Below are positions 27,183 through 35,351 of a stretch of 64,000 nucleotides of DNA, piece by piece (positions within the stretch are counted from its first letter, which is position 1; every line of letters begins with the position of its first letter). The notes beneath the pieces are model-generated. The model ran no database searches, had not been told where the DNA came from, and saw only the letters and a program-made list of their open reading frames with translations. This DNA comes from an uncultured Anaerolineae bacterium (GTDB lineage: Bacteria; Chloroflexota; Anaerolineae; Anaerolineales; Villigracilaceae). Location: NCBI GenBank assembly GCA_903822545.1, contig CAIJPN010000068.1, positions 1 to 64,000 of the forward strand, written 5' to 3'. A program made the position numbers and the translations under genes.

Positions 27183-29063
27183 ATGAACCACCCAAATATC
27201 ATTATTCAAATGCAAGATGTAGTCAAACGCTTTAACACGGGTGATCTCCCGTTTATGGCGCTGAAAAATGTCACACTTGATATTCGTCAGGGCGAATTCC
27301 TGGGGATTACAGGCAAATCGGGGGCTGGGAAAACTACATTGTTAAACATGATTGCCGGGGTGAGTGAAGTGACTTCCGGGAAGATCCTGTTTCACTGGGT
27401 GGGGGAAGGCCGGGCAGTGGACAACCCGCCTGTGTCCATCCAATCCCTGAGCGAGGACAAACTGGCTCAATGGCGAGGTGAACACCTGGGGATTATTTAC
27501 CAGTCCTTCGAGTTGATGCCCACCCTCAGCCTGCTTAAAAATGTGATGCTCCCGCCCGACTTTTTGGGCAGCTACCAGCCGCTCATCACCAAACAGCGCG
27601 CGCTCGAACTGCTGGAGATGGTGGAACTGGCTGAACATGCTCACAAGATCCCCGCGCACATTTCGGGCGGACAAAAACAGCGCGTGGCGATTGCCCGGGC
27701 GCTGGTCAATGATCCGCACCTGATCATCGCTGATGAACCGACCGGCAACCTGGACAGCGTGACCGCCGAAACGATTTTGCAGATTTTCGAAAAACTGGTG
27801 GCGCAGGGCAAAACCATCGTCATGGTGACGCACGATGAGAGTTTCGCGCCGCGTTTCACCCGCCGCCTGCAAATTGTAGATGGTGTGGTGAGCGAACCAG
27901 GCGGGGCCGCAAAAGCCACACGCCGCGAACATGCCCACATTGTCGCTGCGCACCGCCCCAAACACCGGGAGGGCGAAATGCCCGCCATCATCCTGCGCAA
28001 TGTGGATAAGGTTTATGAAAACGCGGCAGGCACATTCCGGGCGTTGAAAAAGATCAACCTGCAGCTCAGTGCCGGGCAATTTATCTCGATTGTGGGCAAA
28101 TCGGGCTGCGGAAAATCCACCCTGCTGAACATGGTCACGGGTATCGATCACCCTACCAGTGGCGATGTGCTGATCGCTGGTGAGCGTATCTATGAGATGA
28201 GTGAGAGCGAGCGCGCCCTGTGGCGCGGTAAAAACATGGGGGTGGTCTTCCAGTTTTTCCAACTGCTGCCCACCCTGACTTTGCTCGAAAATACCATGCT
28301 CCCAATGGATTATTGCAACATGTATTCGCCAAATGAGCGCCGCAGCCGGGCTATGGAACTGCTTAAAATGGTGGGGCTGGAGGAGCAGGCCAATAAACTC
28401 CCGACCGCCGTTTCCAGCGGGCAGCAGCAGTGCGCCGCCATCGCGCGCGCGCTGGCCACCGACCCAGCCATCATCCTGGCCGATGAGCCGACCGGAAATC
28501 TCGACTCGCGCTCGGCTGAGACGGTTTTACAGCTTTTTGAGCGCCTGGCCCAGCAGGGCAAGACCATCCTGATCGTGACGCACGACCCGTCCATCACCCT
28601 GCGCACCGACCAGACGATTATTCTCTCGGATGGGGAGATTATCGACCCGATTGTGGCGCGCGCCCTGCCCTACCTGACACATCCGCAAATGCTGGCAGCC
28701 ACGAAAACAGCCGAAAAACGGAAGGCAGCTCCGGGGCATGCCATCCTGAAGCGGGGCGAAGCGGTCGAGTACTTCTTCATTGTCACCAGGGGTGAAGTGG
28801 ATATCATCATGGAAAACTTTTTCCGCAAGGAAGTGGCGCTAACCCGCCTGGGGCCGGGGCAATTCTTTGGCGAAATTGAGCTGATGCAGGGCGGGCAGGC
28901 CGTGGCGCATGTCCGCGCTGCCGAACAGGGCGCGGAACTGGCACTTATCCCCAAATCACTGTTTTATGAGTTGATCGACGGTTCGCCGCTGACACGTTCC
29001 GCCCTGCATGAGGCTGCCACACGCCACAAAACCGAACACGAGAGAAGGAAATTCAGCCGATGA
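27183..29063 (+). CDS. Tandem ABC ATPase fused to a cyclic-nucleotide-binding-like domain
   Basis: A 626-residue protein of three parts. ATPase 1 (about 5-235) has intact motifs: Walker A GKSGAGKTT, signature ISGGQKQR, Walker B IIADEPTG. ATPase 2 (about 265-500) has Walker A GKSGCGKST and Walker B ILADEPTG, but its signature is VSSGQQQC in place of LSGGQQQR, so one composite ATP site is probably degenerate. Residues 518-606 form a cNMP-binding-like beta-roll (GQFFGEIELMQGGQAVAHVRA region, split here by family comparison) in which the phosphate-binding Arg is missing. The ATG at 27183 follows TTAGGAA. The stop overlaps the start of the permease gene by ATGA, so the two are translationally coupled and form one MacB/LolCDE-like transporter. 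Confidence 0.87.
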   Translation: MNHPNIIIQMQDVVKRFNTGDLPFMALKNVTLDIRQGEFLGITGKSGAGKTTLLNMIAGVSEVTSGKILFHWVGEGRAVDNPPVSIQSLSEDKLAQWRGEHLGIIYQSFELMPTLSLLKNVMLPPDFLGSYQPLITKQRALELLEMVELAEHAHKIPAHISGGQKQRVAIARALVNDPHLIIADEPTGNLDSVTAETILQIFEKLVAQGKTIVMVTHDESFAPRFTRRLQIVDGVVSEPGGAAKATRREHAHIVAAHRPKHREGEMPAIILRNVDKVYENAAGTFRALKKINLQLSAGQFISIVGKSGCGKSTLLNMVTGIDHPTSGDVLIAGERIYEMSESERALWRGKNMGVVFQFFQLLPTLTLLENTMLPMDYCNMYSPNERRSRAMELLKMVGLEEQANKLPTAVSSGQQQCAAIARALATDPAIILADEPTGNLDSRSAETVLQLFERLAQQGKTILIVTHDPSITLRTDQTIILSDGEIIDPIVARALPYLTHPQMLAATKTAEKRKAAPGHAILKRGEAVEYFFIVTRGEVDIIMENFFRKEVALTRLGPGQFFGEIELMQGGQAVAHVRAAEQGAELALIPKSLFYELIDGSPLTRSALHEAATRHKTEHERRKFSR

Positions 29064-31465
29064 GCGCAGAATTGAAACCCAATCTCTTATCCCCGCGCTG
29101 GAGCAAGGTTTTCACCGACCTGTGGGATGATAAAACCCGCACCGGGCTGGTGGTGGCGTCGATTGCGGCGGGCGTTTTTGCCATCGGGATGATACTCAGC
29201 GCCTACCTGATCATGCGCGCCGATATTGACCGCAGTTACCAGGCCGTCAACCCGCCCAATATCGAAGTCCAGACCGACCCGTTTGACGATCAGCTGGTTC
29301 AGACCATCCAGCTGGTGCCCGGCGTGAAAGATGTGGAAGGCCGCTACATCCTGGGTGTGCGGGCGCGGCGCGGCGCCGAAGACTGGATGAAATTGACCCT
29401 GGTGGGGCTGGATACCCTGGAGAGCCGCATCAACCTGCGCGTGCCGGTGGAAGGCGTGGGCCTGGCCGGGAAGGATGAAGCGCTCATCAGCCAGGATGTG
29501 ATGCACCTCAGCGGCCTGCACGTGGGTGATGTGATCGAGGTCGAACTGCCCGATGGCTCTAGCCACACCCTGAGCGTGGTTGGGCTGGTGGCCGACCAGA
29601 CAACCTCCAAGCCAGACCCGGCTGCCAACAACCTGATGTTCATCACCGATGACACGATGCGATCGATGGGACTGGATGGCTCGTTTAACCAGCTTTACCT
29701 GACCGTGCAAAACGGCGGCAATAGCCAATTTATCGACAGTGTGGCGACTGCCATCCAGGATAAAGTGGAAAAAAGCGGGCGGACGGTCTACCGCGTGGAT
29801 CAATATCTTTCCACTGAACACCCCATGACCGATATCACTTTTATCATTATCGGTATCCTGGCGGTGCTGGGCGGATTGATCACTATTTTGAGCAGTTCGC
29901 TGATCGTCAACACGCTCAACGCCCTGCTGGCCCAACAGCTGCGCCAGATCGGCGTGATGAAGCTGGTAGGGGCGCGCAGCCGTCAGATTTTGGGGATGTA
30001 CCTGGTTTTGGTGATTTCATATGGCGTCATCGCGCTGGTCATCGCCATCCCGCTCGGCGCGCTGGGCGGCTATGGGCTGGCATCCTTCATGGCCTACCTG
30101 CTGGGTGCGGTGCTGGGGGGCTTTCGCTTCGAGCCGCTGGCCATCCTGGCCCAAACGCTGGTCGCCATCTTGATTCCCCTGGGTGCGGGCTTTGTCCCGG
30201 TCAATAACGGCGCCAAAACCAGCGTGTTGGAAGCCATCAGCAACTATCGCCCTGGCGGTGACCCTGGAACCAACACCCAAAGCCGTTTTTCTGGCTGGAT
30301 CAGTGGCATCTCCCGCCCGATCCTGCTCTCGTTTCGAAATACATTTCGCAAGCGAGGGCGTTTACTCCTGACCATTTTCACGCTGACCGTTGCCGGGGCT
30401 GTTTTCATCGCTGTTTTCAACGTCCGCGACTCGCTGACCGCTGTGATGGAAAACCTGCTGCAACACTACATGGGCGATGTCACCGTCAACTTCAGCCAGC
30501 CTTACCGGGTCAACGACATCCAGAAAACCCTGCTGCAAATCCCTGGCGTGGAAGGTGTGGAGGGCTGGTCGGGCGCCTCGGGCGAGATTTGGGACGAGAA
30601 CGACAACTTTGTCACCAATCTCTCCATTGTTGGCCCGCCGCAAGATTCCAAACTGCTCAACCTGCGCCTGGTGGCGGGCCGCTGGCTCCAGCCGGGTGAG
30701 AAAAAAGCCCTTGTGGTCTCTGACAGCCTGTACCTGACCTACCCCAACCTGAAACCCGGCGACCAACTCACCATTAAACTCCCCGGCCAGCGCAAAGAGT
30801 CCTGGACGGTAGTGGGCGTCTTCCCCTTCCTGGCCATGTTCGGCGACCCAATGGCTTACGCCAACTTTGAATATGTGGCCGCCCAAACCCACATGGCCAA
30901 CCGGACGGTCACCTACCGCATCATCACCCGGCTGCATGACCCTGAATCTAACCTGGAACTGACCCGCAACGTTGACACTTACCTAACCCAGCGCAATTTC
31001 GCCGTCCAAAGCGTGGAATCGGGTTCAGCCCTGCGCCAAAAAGCAAGCATCGCCATCAACGTGGTGATCGTTTTCCTGCTGATTATGGCAGTGTTGACTG
31101 CCTTTGTCGGCAGCATGGGCCTGACGGGGGCCATGAGCATCAACGTGCTCGAGCGCACCCGCGAAATCGGCGTGATGCGCACCATCGGCGCGGTGGATAA
31201 GGTCATCATGCAGTCGGTCATTATCGAAGGGTTGGTGATCGGCCTGATCACCTGGGTGCTGGCCATTGGCGTATCTTTCCCTATCGGCTACACCCTGCTG
31301 GGAATCATTAGCAAAGCCCTCGGCACACCCATGGACCTGACTTTTACCCCGCTCGGAATATTGCTCTGGCTGGGAGTGGTCATCATCCTTTCGGTATTTG
31401 CCAGCATCATGCCCGCCCGCAACGCCGCCAGGCTGACCATCAACGAAGTGCTGGCTTACGAGTAG
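29060..31465 (+). CDS. Large ABC permease with two FtsX/MacB units
   Basis: An 801-residue membrane protein formed by two repeats of the MacB/LolC layout: one membrane segment, an extracytoplasmic domain, then three membrane segments. Unit 1 spans about 1-400 and unit 2 about 420-801; the second carries the family sequence LERTREIGVMRTIGA, whereas the first has the corresponding LAQQLRQIGVMKLVGAR. It should pair one-to-one with the tandem ATPase whose stop codon it overlaps. Transporters of this type move lipids or lipoproteins or power envelope proteins without a channel of their own. No adaptor gene is adjacent. Confidence 0.88.
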   Translation: MSAELKPNLLSPRWSKVFTDLWDDKTRTGLVVASIAAGVFAIGMILSAYLIMRADIDRSYQAVNPPNIEVQTDPFDDQLVQTIQLVPGVKDVEGRYILGVRARRGAEDWMKLTLVGLDTLESRINLRVPVEGVGLAGKDEALISQDVMHLSGLHVGDVIEVELPDGSSHTLSVVGLVADQTTSKPDPAANNLMFITDDTMRSMGLDGSFNQLYLTVQNGGNSQFIDSVATAIQDKVEKSGRTVYRVDQYLSTEHPMTDITFIIIGILAVLGGLITILSSSLIVNTLNALLAQQLRQIGVMKLVGARSRQILGMYLVLVISYGVIALVIAIPLGALGGYGLASFMAYLLGAVLGGFRFEPLAILAQTLVAILIPLGAGFVPVNNGAKTSVLEAISNYRPGGDPGTNTQSRFSGWISGISRPILLSFRNTFRKRGRLLLTIFTLTVAGAVFIAVFNVRDSLTAVMENLLQHYMGDVTVNFSQPYRVNDIQKTLLQIPGVEGVEGWSGASGEIWDENDNFVTNLSIVGPPQDSKLLNLRLVAGRWLQPGEKKALVVSDSLYLTYPNLKPGDQLTIKLPGQRKESWTVVGVFPFLAMFGDPMAYANFEYVAAQTHMANRTVTYRIITRLHDPESNLELTRNVDTYLTQRNFAVQSVESGSALRQKASIAINVVIVFLLIMAVLTAFVGSMGLTGAMSINVLERTREIGVMRTIGAVDKVIMQSVIIEGLVIGLITWVLAIGVSFPIGYTLLGIISKALGTPMDLTFTPLGILLWLGVVIILSVFASIMPARNAARLTINEVLAYE

Positions 31466-31478
31466 CATTGTGCGCAAT

Positions 31479-31510
31479 CGGCAGGACAAATCTGCAGATT
31501 TGTCCTGCCG
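31479..31510. terminator. Perfect 32-bp palindrome between convergent genes
   Basis: Both 16-base halves match without a mismatch or loop (CGGCAGGACAAATCTG and its complement). It lies 13 bases after the permease stop and 11 bases before the end of the DinB-like gene. There is no T tract, so the RNA hairpin may block or mark 3' ends. Looser relatives occur near 12448. Confidence 0.6.
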
Positions 31511-31521
31511 CAAACCGCCTG

Positions 31522-31989
31522 TTACCCAACCTTCGTCACCGTGTCCCAATGCTCTCGGATGTGTGCCAGCGCCCGCTCGGCCCAAATTTGCAGCGTGCGC
31601 TCTCCCTGGGTTTCGTGGCGGCTCAGGCGGCTCCAGGCCTCGGGTGGCAGGGTAGAGAATACAGCCGCCAGGTCATCCACGTCTGCCTTAAACTGATTCA
31701 AAATCGCATCTAACGGCTCGGCGGCATCATAATGCTCCGCCATCCAGGCCTCGGCATCAAAATTGGGGAAAACCGGCTCATCCTCCGCCAGTGTCCGGCG
31801 CATACGCATCCCGTAAACCTGCAAATGCACATCGCGGGTATGCGCCGCCAGCTGGTGAACTGTCCACCCACCCGGTTGAGTATCGTGCGGGTCAGCCACT
31901 GCCCGGCAGGCCGCACAAAAACCATCGGCAGCCGACACAATGCCAGCCAGCAAGCGTTCCCGGTAGCGCAAAACTTCCTTGTTTTTCAT
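31522..31989 (-). CDS. DinB/maleylpyruvate-isomerase-like four-helix protein
   Basis: A 155-residue helical protein of the DinB/YfiT/MDMPI superfamily. It has the N-terminal helix with RYRERLLAGI, the WTVHQLAAHTRDVH helix whose His residues usually bind a metal, and the C-terminal ALAHIREHWDTV helix with the third His. Members are metal-dependent, often thiol-linked transferases or isomerases, but most remain uncharacterised. The start ATG overlaps the stop of the upstream SDR gene by 4 bases, so the two are cotranslated. Confidence 0.75.
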   Translation of the reverse strand: MKNKEVLRYRERLLAGIVSAADGFCAACRAVADPHDTQPGGWTVHQLAAHTRDVHLQVYGMRMRRTLAEDEPVFPNFDAEAWMAEHYDAAEPLDAILNQFKADVDDLAAVFSTLPPEAWSRLSRHETQGERTLQIWAERALAHIREHWDTVTKVG

Positions 31990-32618
31990 ACTTCCTCCAG
32001 GCGAATTACCGTCCCGGCGGCAAAATCACCCCGGCACAGGCTGAAAACGGCATTCACACAATCTGCGCCGTTTGTCATCACACCATAAAGCTGGATATTG
32101 TGGATATTTAACTCATCCCAGGCCGATTCGACCAACCCGGGCATGGCAGCGCGGCTGGAAATATATGCCGCAGCGGGCCGCCCCCGCGCCTTTGTTGCAG
32201 TTTCGATAATGATTCCGCCACCCTGACTGCGCATCACCCGGCCCACCACCTGCGCTACCAGCATCGCCCCAATCGCATTGACCTCGAACGTGCGGTGCAA
32301 ATCCCACTCATCCATCTCCAGGAAAGACATGTGCGGCTCAACATTGGCGCAGTTGACCAGGATGTCGATACGTCCAAACACATCCACCACCTCGTTGACC
32401 ATCGCTTGCAGCGCCACCTTCTTGGCAATATCGTGGACAAACGCCCGCGCCCGCCCGCCATTCGCGTTGAGCTGCGCCACCACCGCATCCACATTCACCG
32501 GGGATATATCATTGGCCGCCACCAGGGCACCCTGGCGGGTAAAAGCCTCGGCCAGCGTGCGCCCGGTTCCCTTGCCTGCGCCCGTCACCAAAACCACCTT
32601 CCCTAAAAAATCGTTCAT
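31986..32618 (-). CDS. SDR-fold protein with an altered catalytic site
   Basis: A 210-residue SDR-fold protein, shorter than the usual 245-300. The cofactor motif TGAGKGTG (12-19), an aspartate after the second strand (D37, NAD-type), a degenerate NNAG motif (NCAN at 89-92) and the structural Asn114 are visible. At the active site Tyr152 is present but Arg156 replaces the essential Lys of YxxxK, and the usual Ser is replaced in IIIETATKARG. It may therefore bind a dinucleotide without normal dehydrogenase activity, or have a different reaction. It is the first gene of a pair with the DinB-like protein. Confidence 0.75.
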   Translation of the reverse strand: MNDFLGKVVLVTGAGKGTGRTLAEAFTRQGALVAANDISPVNVDAVVAQLNANGGRARAFVHDIAKKVALQAMVNEVVDVFGRIDILVNCANVEPHMSFLEMDEWDLHRTFEVNAIGAMLVAQVVGRVMRSQGGGIIIETATKARGRPAAAYISSRAAMPGLVESAWDELNIHNIQLYGVMTNGADCVNAVFSLCRGDFAAGTVIRLEEV

Positions 32619-32694
32619 GCCATCCTTTTACCTGTACCGCAAACTTTAGTTTGCCCGCGGCGATCTATTAAGTGTGCGCAAACCCCAGCTTGCG
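32619..32694. repeat. Two short hairpins between genes
   Basis: GCAAACTTTAGTTTGC (32639-32654) is an inverted repeat with 7-bp arms around TT, and GCGCAAACCCCAGCTTGCGC (32678-32697) has 6-bp arms around an 8-base loop. Together they fill the gap between the M23 peptidase and SDR genes. Confidence 0.45.
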
Positions 32695-33405
32695 CTACCT
32701 GGCAACCGGCATGCAAACTGGCACATCATCCTGGTTGGTATTGGCATTCAATGCCAGCCCAAAATAGGGTGACGGGTCATAAGTATTGTTGATGTCCAGT
32801 TCATTCATGAAATAGCCCATCCCATTATCTTTCACCACCGAAATGTGCAGGTGCACCCCCACCGGGTTGTTTGGGTCACCCGAATAGTTGCCCTGGAACC
32901 CGATCAAGGTGCCAGCCTGAACCGGGATTTCACTCACCCCCGGCGGGAAATCTTCCGAAATGTACGAGTTCCCCTGTGGGTCAGCCATGTGGGTGTAATA
33001 CACCCAAACCTGCCGGCCGGGTTGCAGCGGGTCCGATGGTACCCGCACAATCACAGACGACTTCCAGTCGGCGTTCCGCGTCAGGTAACCAGGATAAGCC
33101 GCGTAGACGGGGGTCACACCCACATCTGTCCCAGCAAAAATGTCGATTCCCTGGTGACGATGCCCGGGGCGGAAAGAATCATCCCAGATGTAGCCCACCA
33201 GCCCGTTGGTGGGGAAAAAGAATGGGGCTTCGCCGCACTTCGTCCCGGCTTTCATCGTATTTTGATAATAGGATGCCGGGCTGGCGAAAAACTCCCAGAC
33301 TTTTTGGTTGCGCTGGGACGAGTGGGCATAGCTGCGGACGCCGTAATAGCCCAATCCCAACATGATGCCCGAAAGAATGACCAGGAGAAGGGTTCGGTTT
33401 AGCAT
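32695..33405 (-). CDS. M23-family metallopeptidase (LytM-like), membrane-anchored
   Basis: A 236-residue protein: an N-terminal membrane anchor (LLLVILSGIMLGLGYYGV) and an extracytoplasmic M23 peptidase domain. Zinc ligands are recognisable in HRHQGIDIFAG (HxxxD) and in VHLHISV (HxH) near the C-terminus, with an intervening WVYYTHM strand. The family cleaves peptidoglycan cross-bridges or acts on cell-wall peptides; the substrate is not known. The ATG at 33405 is placed six bases after a TATAAT box, which suggests a leaderless message; another in-frame ATG at 33435 lies upstream of that box. Confidence 0.85.
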   Translation of the reverse strand: MLNRTLLLVILSGIMLGLGYYGVRSYAHSSQRNQKVWEFFASPASYYQNTMKAGTKCGEAPFFFPTNGLVGYIWDDSFRPGHRHQGIDIFAGTDVGVTPVYAAYPGYLTRNADWKSSVIVRVPSDPLQPGRQVWVYYTHMADPQGNSYISEDFPPGVSEIPVQAGTLIGFQGNYSGDPNNPVGVHLHISVVKDNGMGYFMNELDINNTYDPSPYFGLALNANTNQDDVPVCMPVAR

Positions 33406-33411
33406 AAGGAC

Positions 33412-33419
33412 ATTATAAT
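33412..33419. promoter_or_regulatory. Shared palindromic -10 box for the M23 peptidase and dnaG genes
   Basis: The 8-bp palindrome ATTATAAT reads TATAAT on both strands: 33414-33419 on + and 33417-33412 on -. On each strand exactly six bases separate TATAAT from the ATG (33426 for dnaG, 33405 for the peptidase), so the A of each ATG is at the usual +1 position. Both genes would then be transcribed as leaderless mRNAs. Neither start has a Shine-Dalgarno sequence. -35 matches are poor on both sides. Confidence 0.65.
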
Positions 33420-33425
33420 TCCAGT

Positions 33426-35351
33426 ATGTCTTCAATCGATGAAATCAAAGCCCGTATCGACATCGTCGACCTTGCCAGCGAGGCCGGGGTGAAACTGCGC
33501 CGCAGCGGGCGCACCCAGACGGGCTTTTGCCCCTTCCACCAGAACACGCGCACGCCCGCTTTCGTCATCTGGCCCGAGACGGGCACCTGGCGTTGTTTTG
33601 GCGAGTGTGGCGAGGGCGGTGACATCTTCAAGTTCGTGATGAAAAAAGAAGGGGTAGACTTCAAAGAAGCGCTGCGCCGTTTGGCCGAACGCGCCGGGGT
33701 GCAGTTGGAGAGCTTCCAGGCCGAAAAGCCCGAGCAAAAAGAAGAAAACCAGCGCCTGCGGAATTTGCTGGAGGATGCTGTCACTTTTTACCGTCATCAG
33801 CTGTTGAACACCCCCGGCGGGAAACCCGCCCTGGATTATTTGCTCGAAAAACGAAAACTGACTCTCCAGACCATCGAAAACTTTGGGCTGGGGTTTGCCC
33901 CCCATTCGTGGGATGCCACCTTGAACCATTTCAAGGCCAAGCATTACAGCGAACAGGATCTGTTGGATGTGGGCATGCTGGCTGAGCGTGAAAATGGCGG
34001 TTACTACGACAAATTCCGCAATCGCATCATGATCCCTATCCGCGATGAGAATGGCAAGATGACCGGTTTCGGCGGGCGCATCCTCGACCCCAATGACATT
34101 CCCAAGTTCATGAATTCGCCGCAGACGGTTTTGTTTGACAAAGGCCGCCTGCTTTACGGGCTTGACCGGGCCCGCAAGCCCATCCGCGCGGCTGACCAGG
34201 CGGTGATCGTGGAAGGCTACCTGGATGTCATTGCTGTGCACCAGGCCGGGTTTGAGAATGTCGTCTCGCCGATGGGCACGGCCTTGACCGAGGACCAGAT
34301 GCGCCTGCTGAAGAAGTTCACCCGCAAGATCGTGCTGGCGCTCGACCCGGATGTGGCCGGGCAAAAAGCCGTACTGCGCGGGCTGGATGCGGCGCGCGCT
34401 TCGATGGATCGTGAAGGGGAGCTCGGTTTTGATGCGCGTGGAATGCTGCGCAACGAGGCCCGCCTGCAAGCCGACCTGCGGGTGGCAACCATGCCCGATG
34501 GCCTGGATCCAGATGAAATTGTGGCGCGCAGCCCCGAAGAGTGGAAAAAGCTGATCGAAGCGGCCAAACCGATCGTGGAGCATGTGCTTGATGCGCTGAT
34601 GGCCGGGCAGAATGTCAATGATGCGCGGGTCAAATCCGAAATCGCCTCCCAGGTGTTACCACTTATTGAAGATTTGCCCGACCCGGTGGTGCGCGATTCG
34701 TACCGGCAAATGCTGGCGCGGCGGCTCAAGGTGGATGAACGCACGTTAATCGGGAAGCATGTGCAGGGCGGGCCGCCCGTCCGCCCGGTGAAGCGGCCGG
34801 GTGTGGAGCCTGCCCAGGTTCAGAAACCGGAAAAGGCGGCTGTATCCGCTTCCAATCCTTCCAGGAAACTGGAAATGGCCTGCCTGGGTATCTTGCTGCG
34901 CCGCCCCGATCTGCTGCCTCGTCTAGACAGGCGCTTGCAAGAAGCCGGGTTGGGGGCGCTATCTGTGGCAGATTTCGAGTATACTGACCATCAGTTGATG
35001 CTGGGGCTGATCCAGCAGTCGCTGGAACAGGATCATGTCGAACAGCGCGCTTTTGTAGAAGCGCGGCTGGATGAGAGCCTGAAAGATACTTTTTTGGCGC
35101 TGATGGCGCTGCCCGCACCCAGCGGCCTGGATGATCATGTGATTGATGATCTGACACGCCAGGCAATTTCGGTGCGGGCCGGGAGTTTGACAGCATCTGT
35201 AAACCAGTTACGGTTTCTAATGGAAGATAGCGCCGGGCAATCGGGCCGTGAGCTTGCGCGCGCATATAATAAAATGGTGAGCGAGCAAGCGTTGGTGAAA
35301 AAATGTTTCGATACCCTACGTCAGAATATGAGTAACCACCGGAGATCATAA
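33426..35351 (+). CDS. dnaG: DNA primase DnaG
   Basis: A 641-residue primase. The N-terminal zinc domain has ligands C35, H38, C57 and C61 (CPFH and CFGEC). The catalytic core follows with the RNA polymerase-like segment (DKFRNRIMIPIRDENG) and the TOPRIM site VIVEGYLDVIA plus ALDPDVAGQKA. The C-terminal third is the helicase-binding domain. It makes RNA primers at the replication fork. It is followed without a gap by the primary sigma factor gene, the order of the macromolecular synthesis operon, but rpsU is not upstream. No Shine-Dalgarno sequence precedes the ATG. Confidence 0.96.
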   Translation: MSSIDEIKARIDIVDLASEAGVKLRRSGRTQTGFCPFHQNTRTPAFVIWPETGTWRCFGECGEGGDIFKFVMKKEGVDFKEALRRLAERAGVQLESFQAEKPEQKEENQRLRNLLEDAVTFYRHQLLNTPGGKPALDYLLEKRKLTLQTIENFGLGFAPHSWDATLNHFKAKHYSEQDLLDVGMLAERENGGYYDKFRNRIMIPIRDENGKMTGFGGRILDPNDIPKFMNSPQTVLFDKGRLLYGLDRARKPIRAADQAVIVEGYLDVIAVHQAGFENVVSPMGTALTEDQMRLLKKFTRKIVLALDPDVAGQKAVLRGLDAARASMDREGELGFDARGMLRNEARLQADLRVATMPDGLDPDEIVARSPEEWKKLIEAAKPIVEHVLDALMAGQNVNDARVKSEIASQVLPLIEDLPDPVVRDSYRQMLARRLKVDERTLIGKHVQGGPPVRPVKRPGVEPAQVQKPEKAAVSASNPSRKLEMACLGILLRRPDLLPRLDRRLQEAGLGALSVADFEYTDHQLMLGLIQQSLEQDHVEQRAFVEARLDESLKDTFLALMALPAPSGLDDHVIDDLTRQAISVRAGSLTASVNQLRFLMEDSAGQSGRELARAYNKMVSEQALVKKCFDTLRQNMSNHRRS

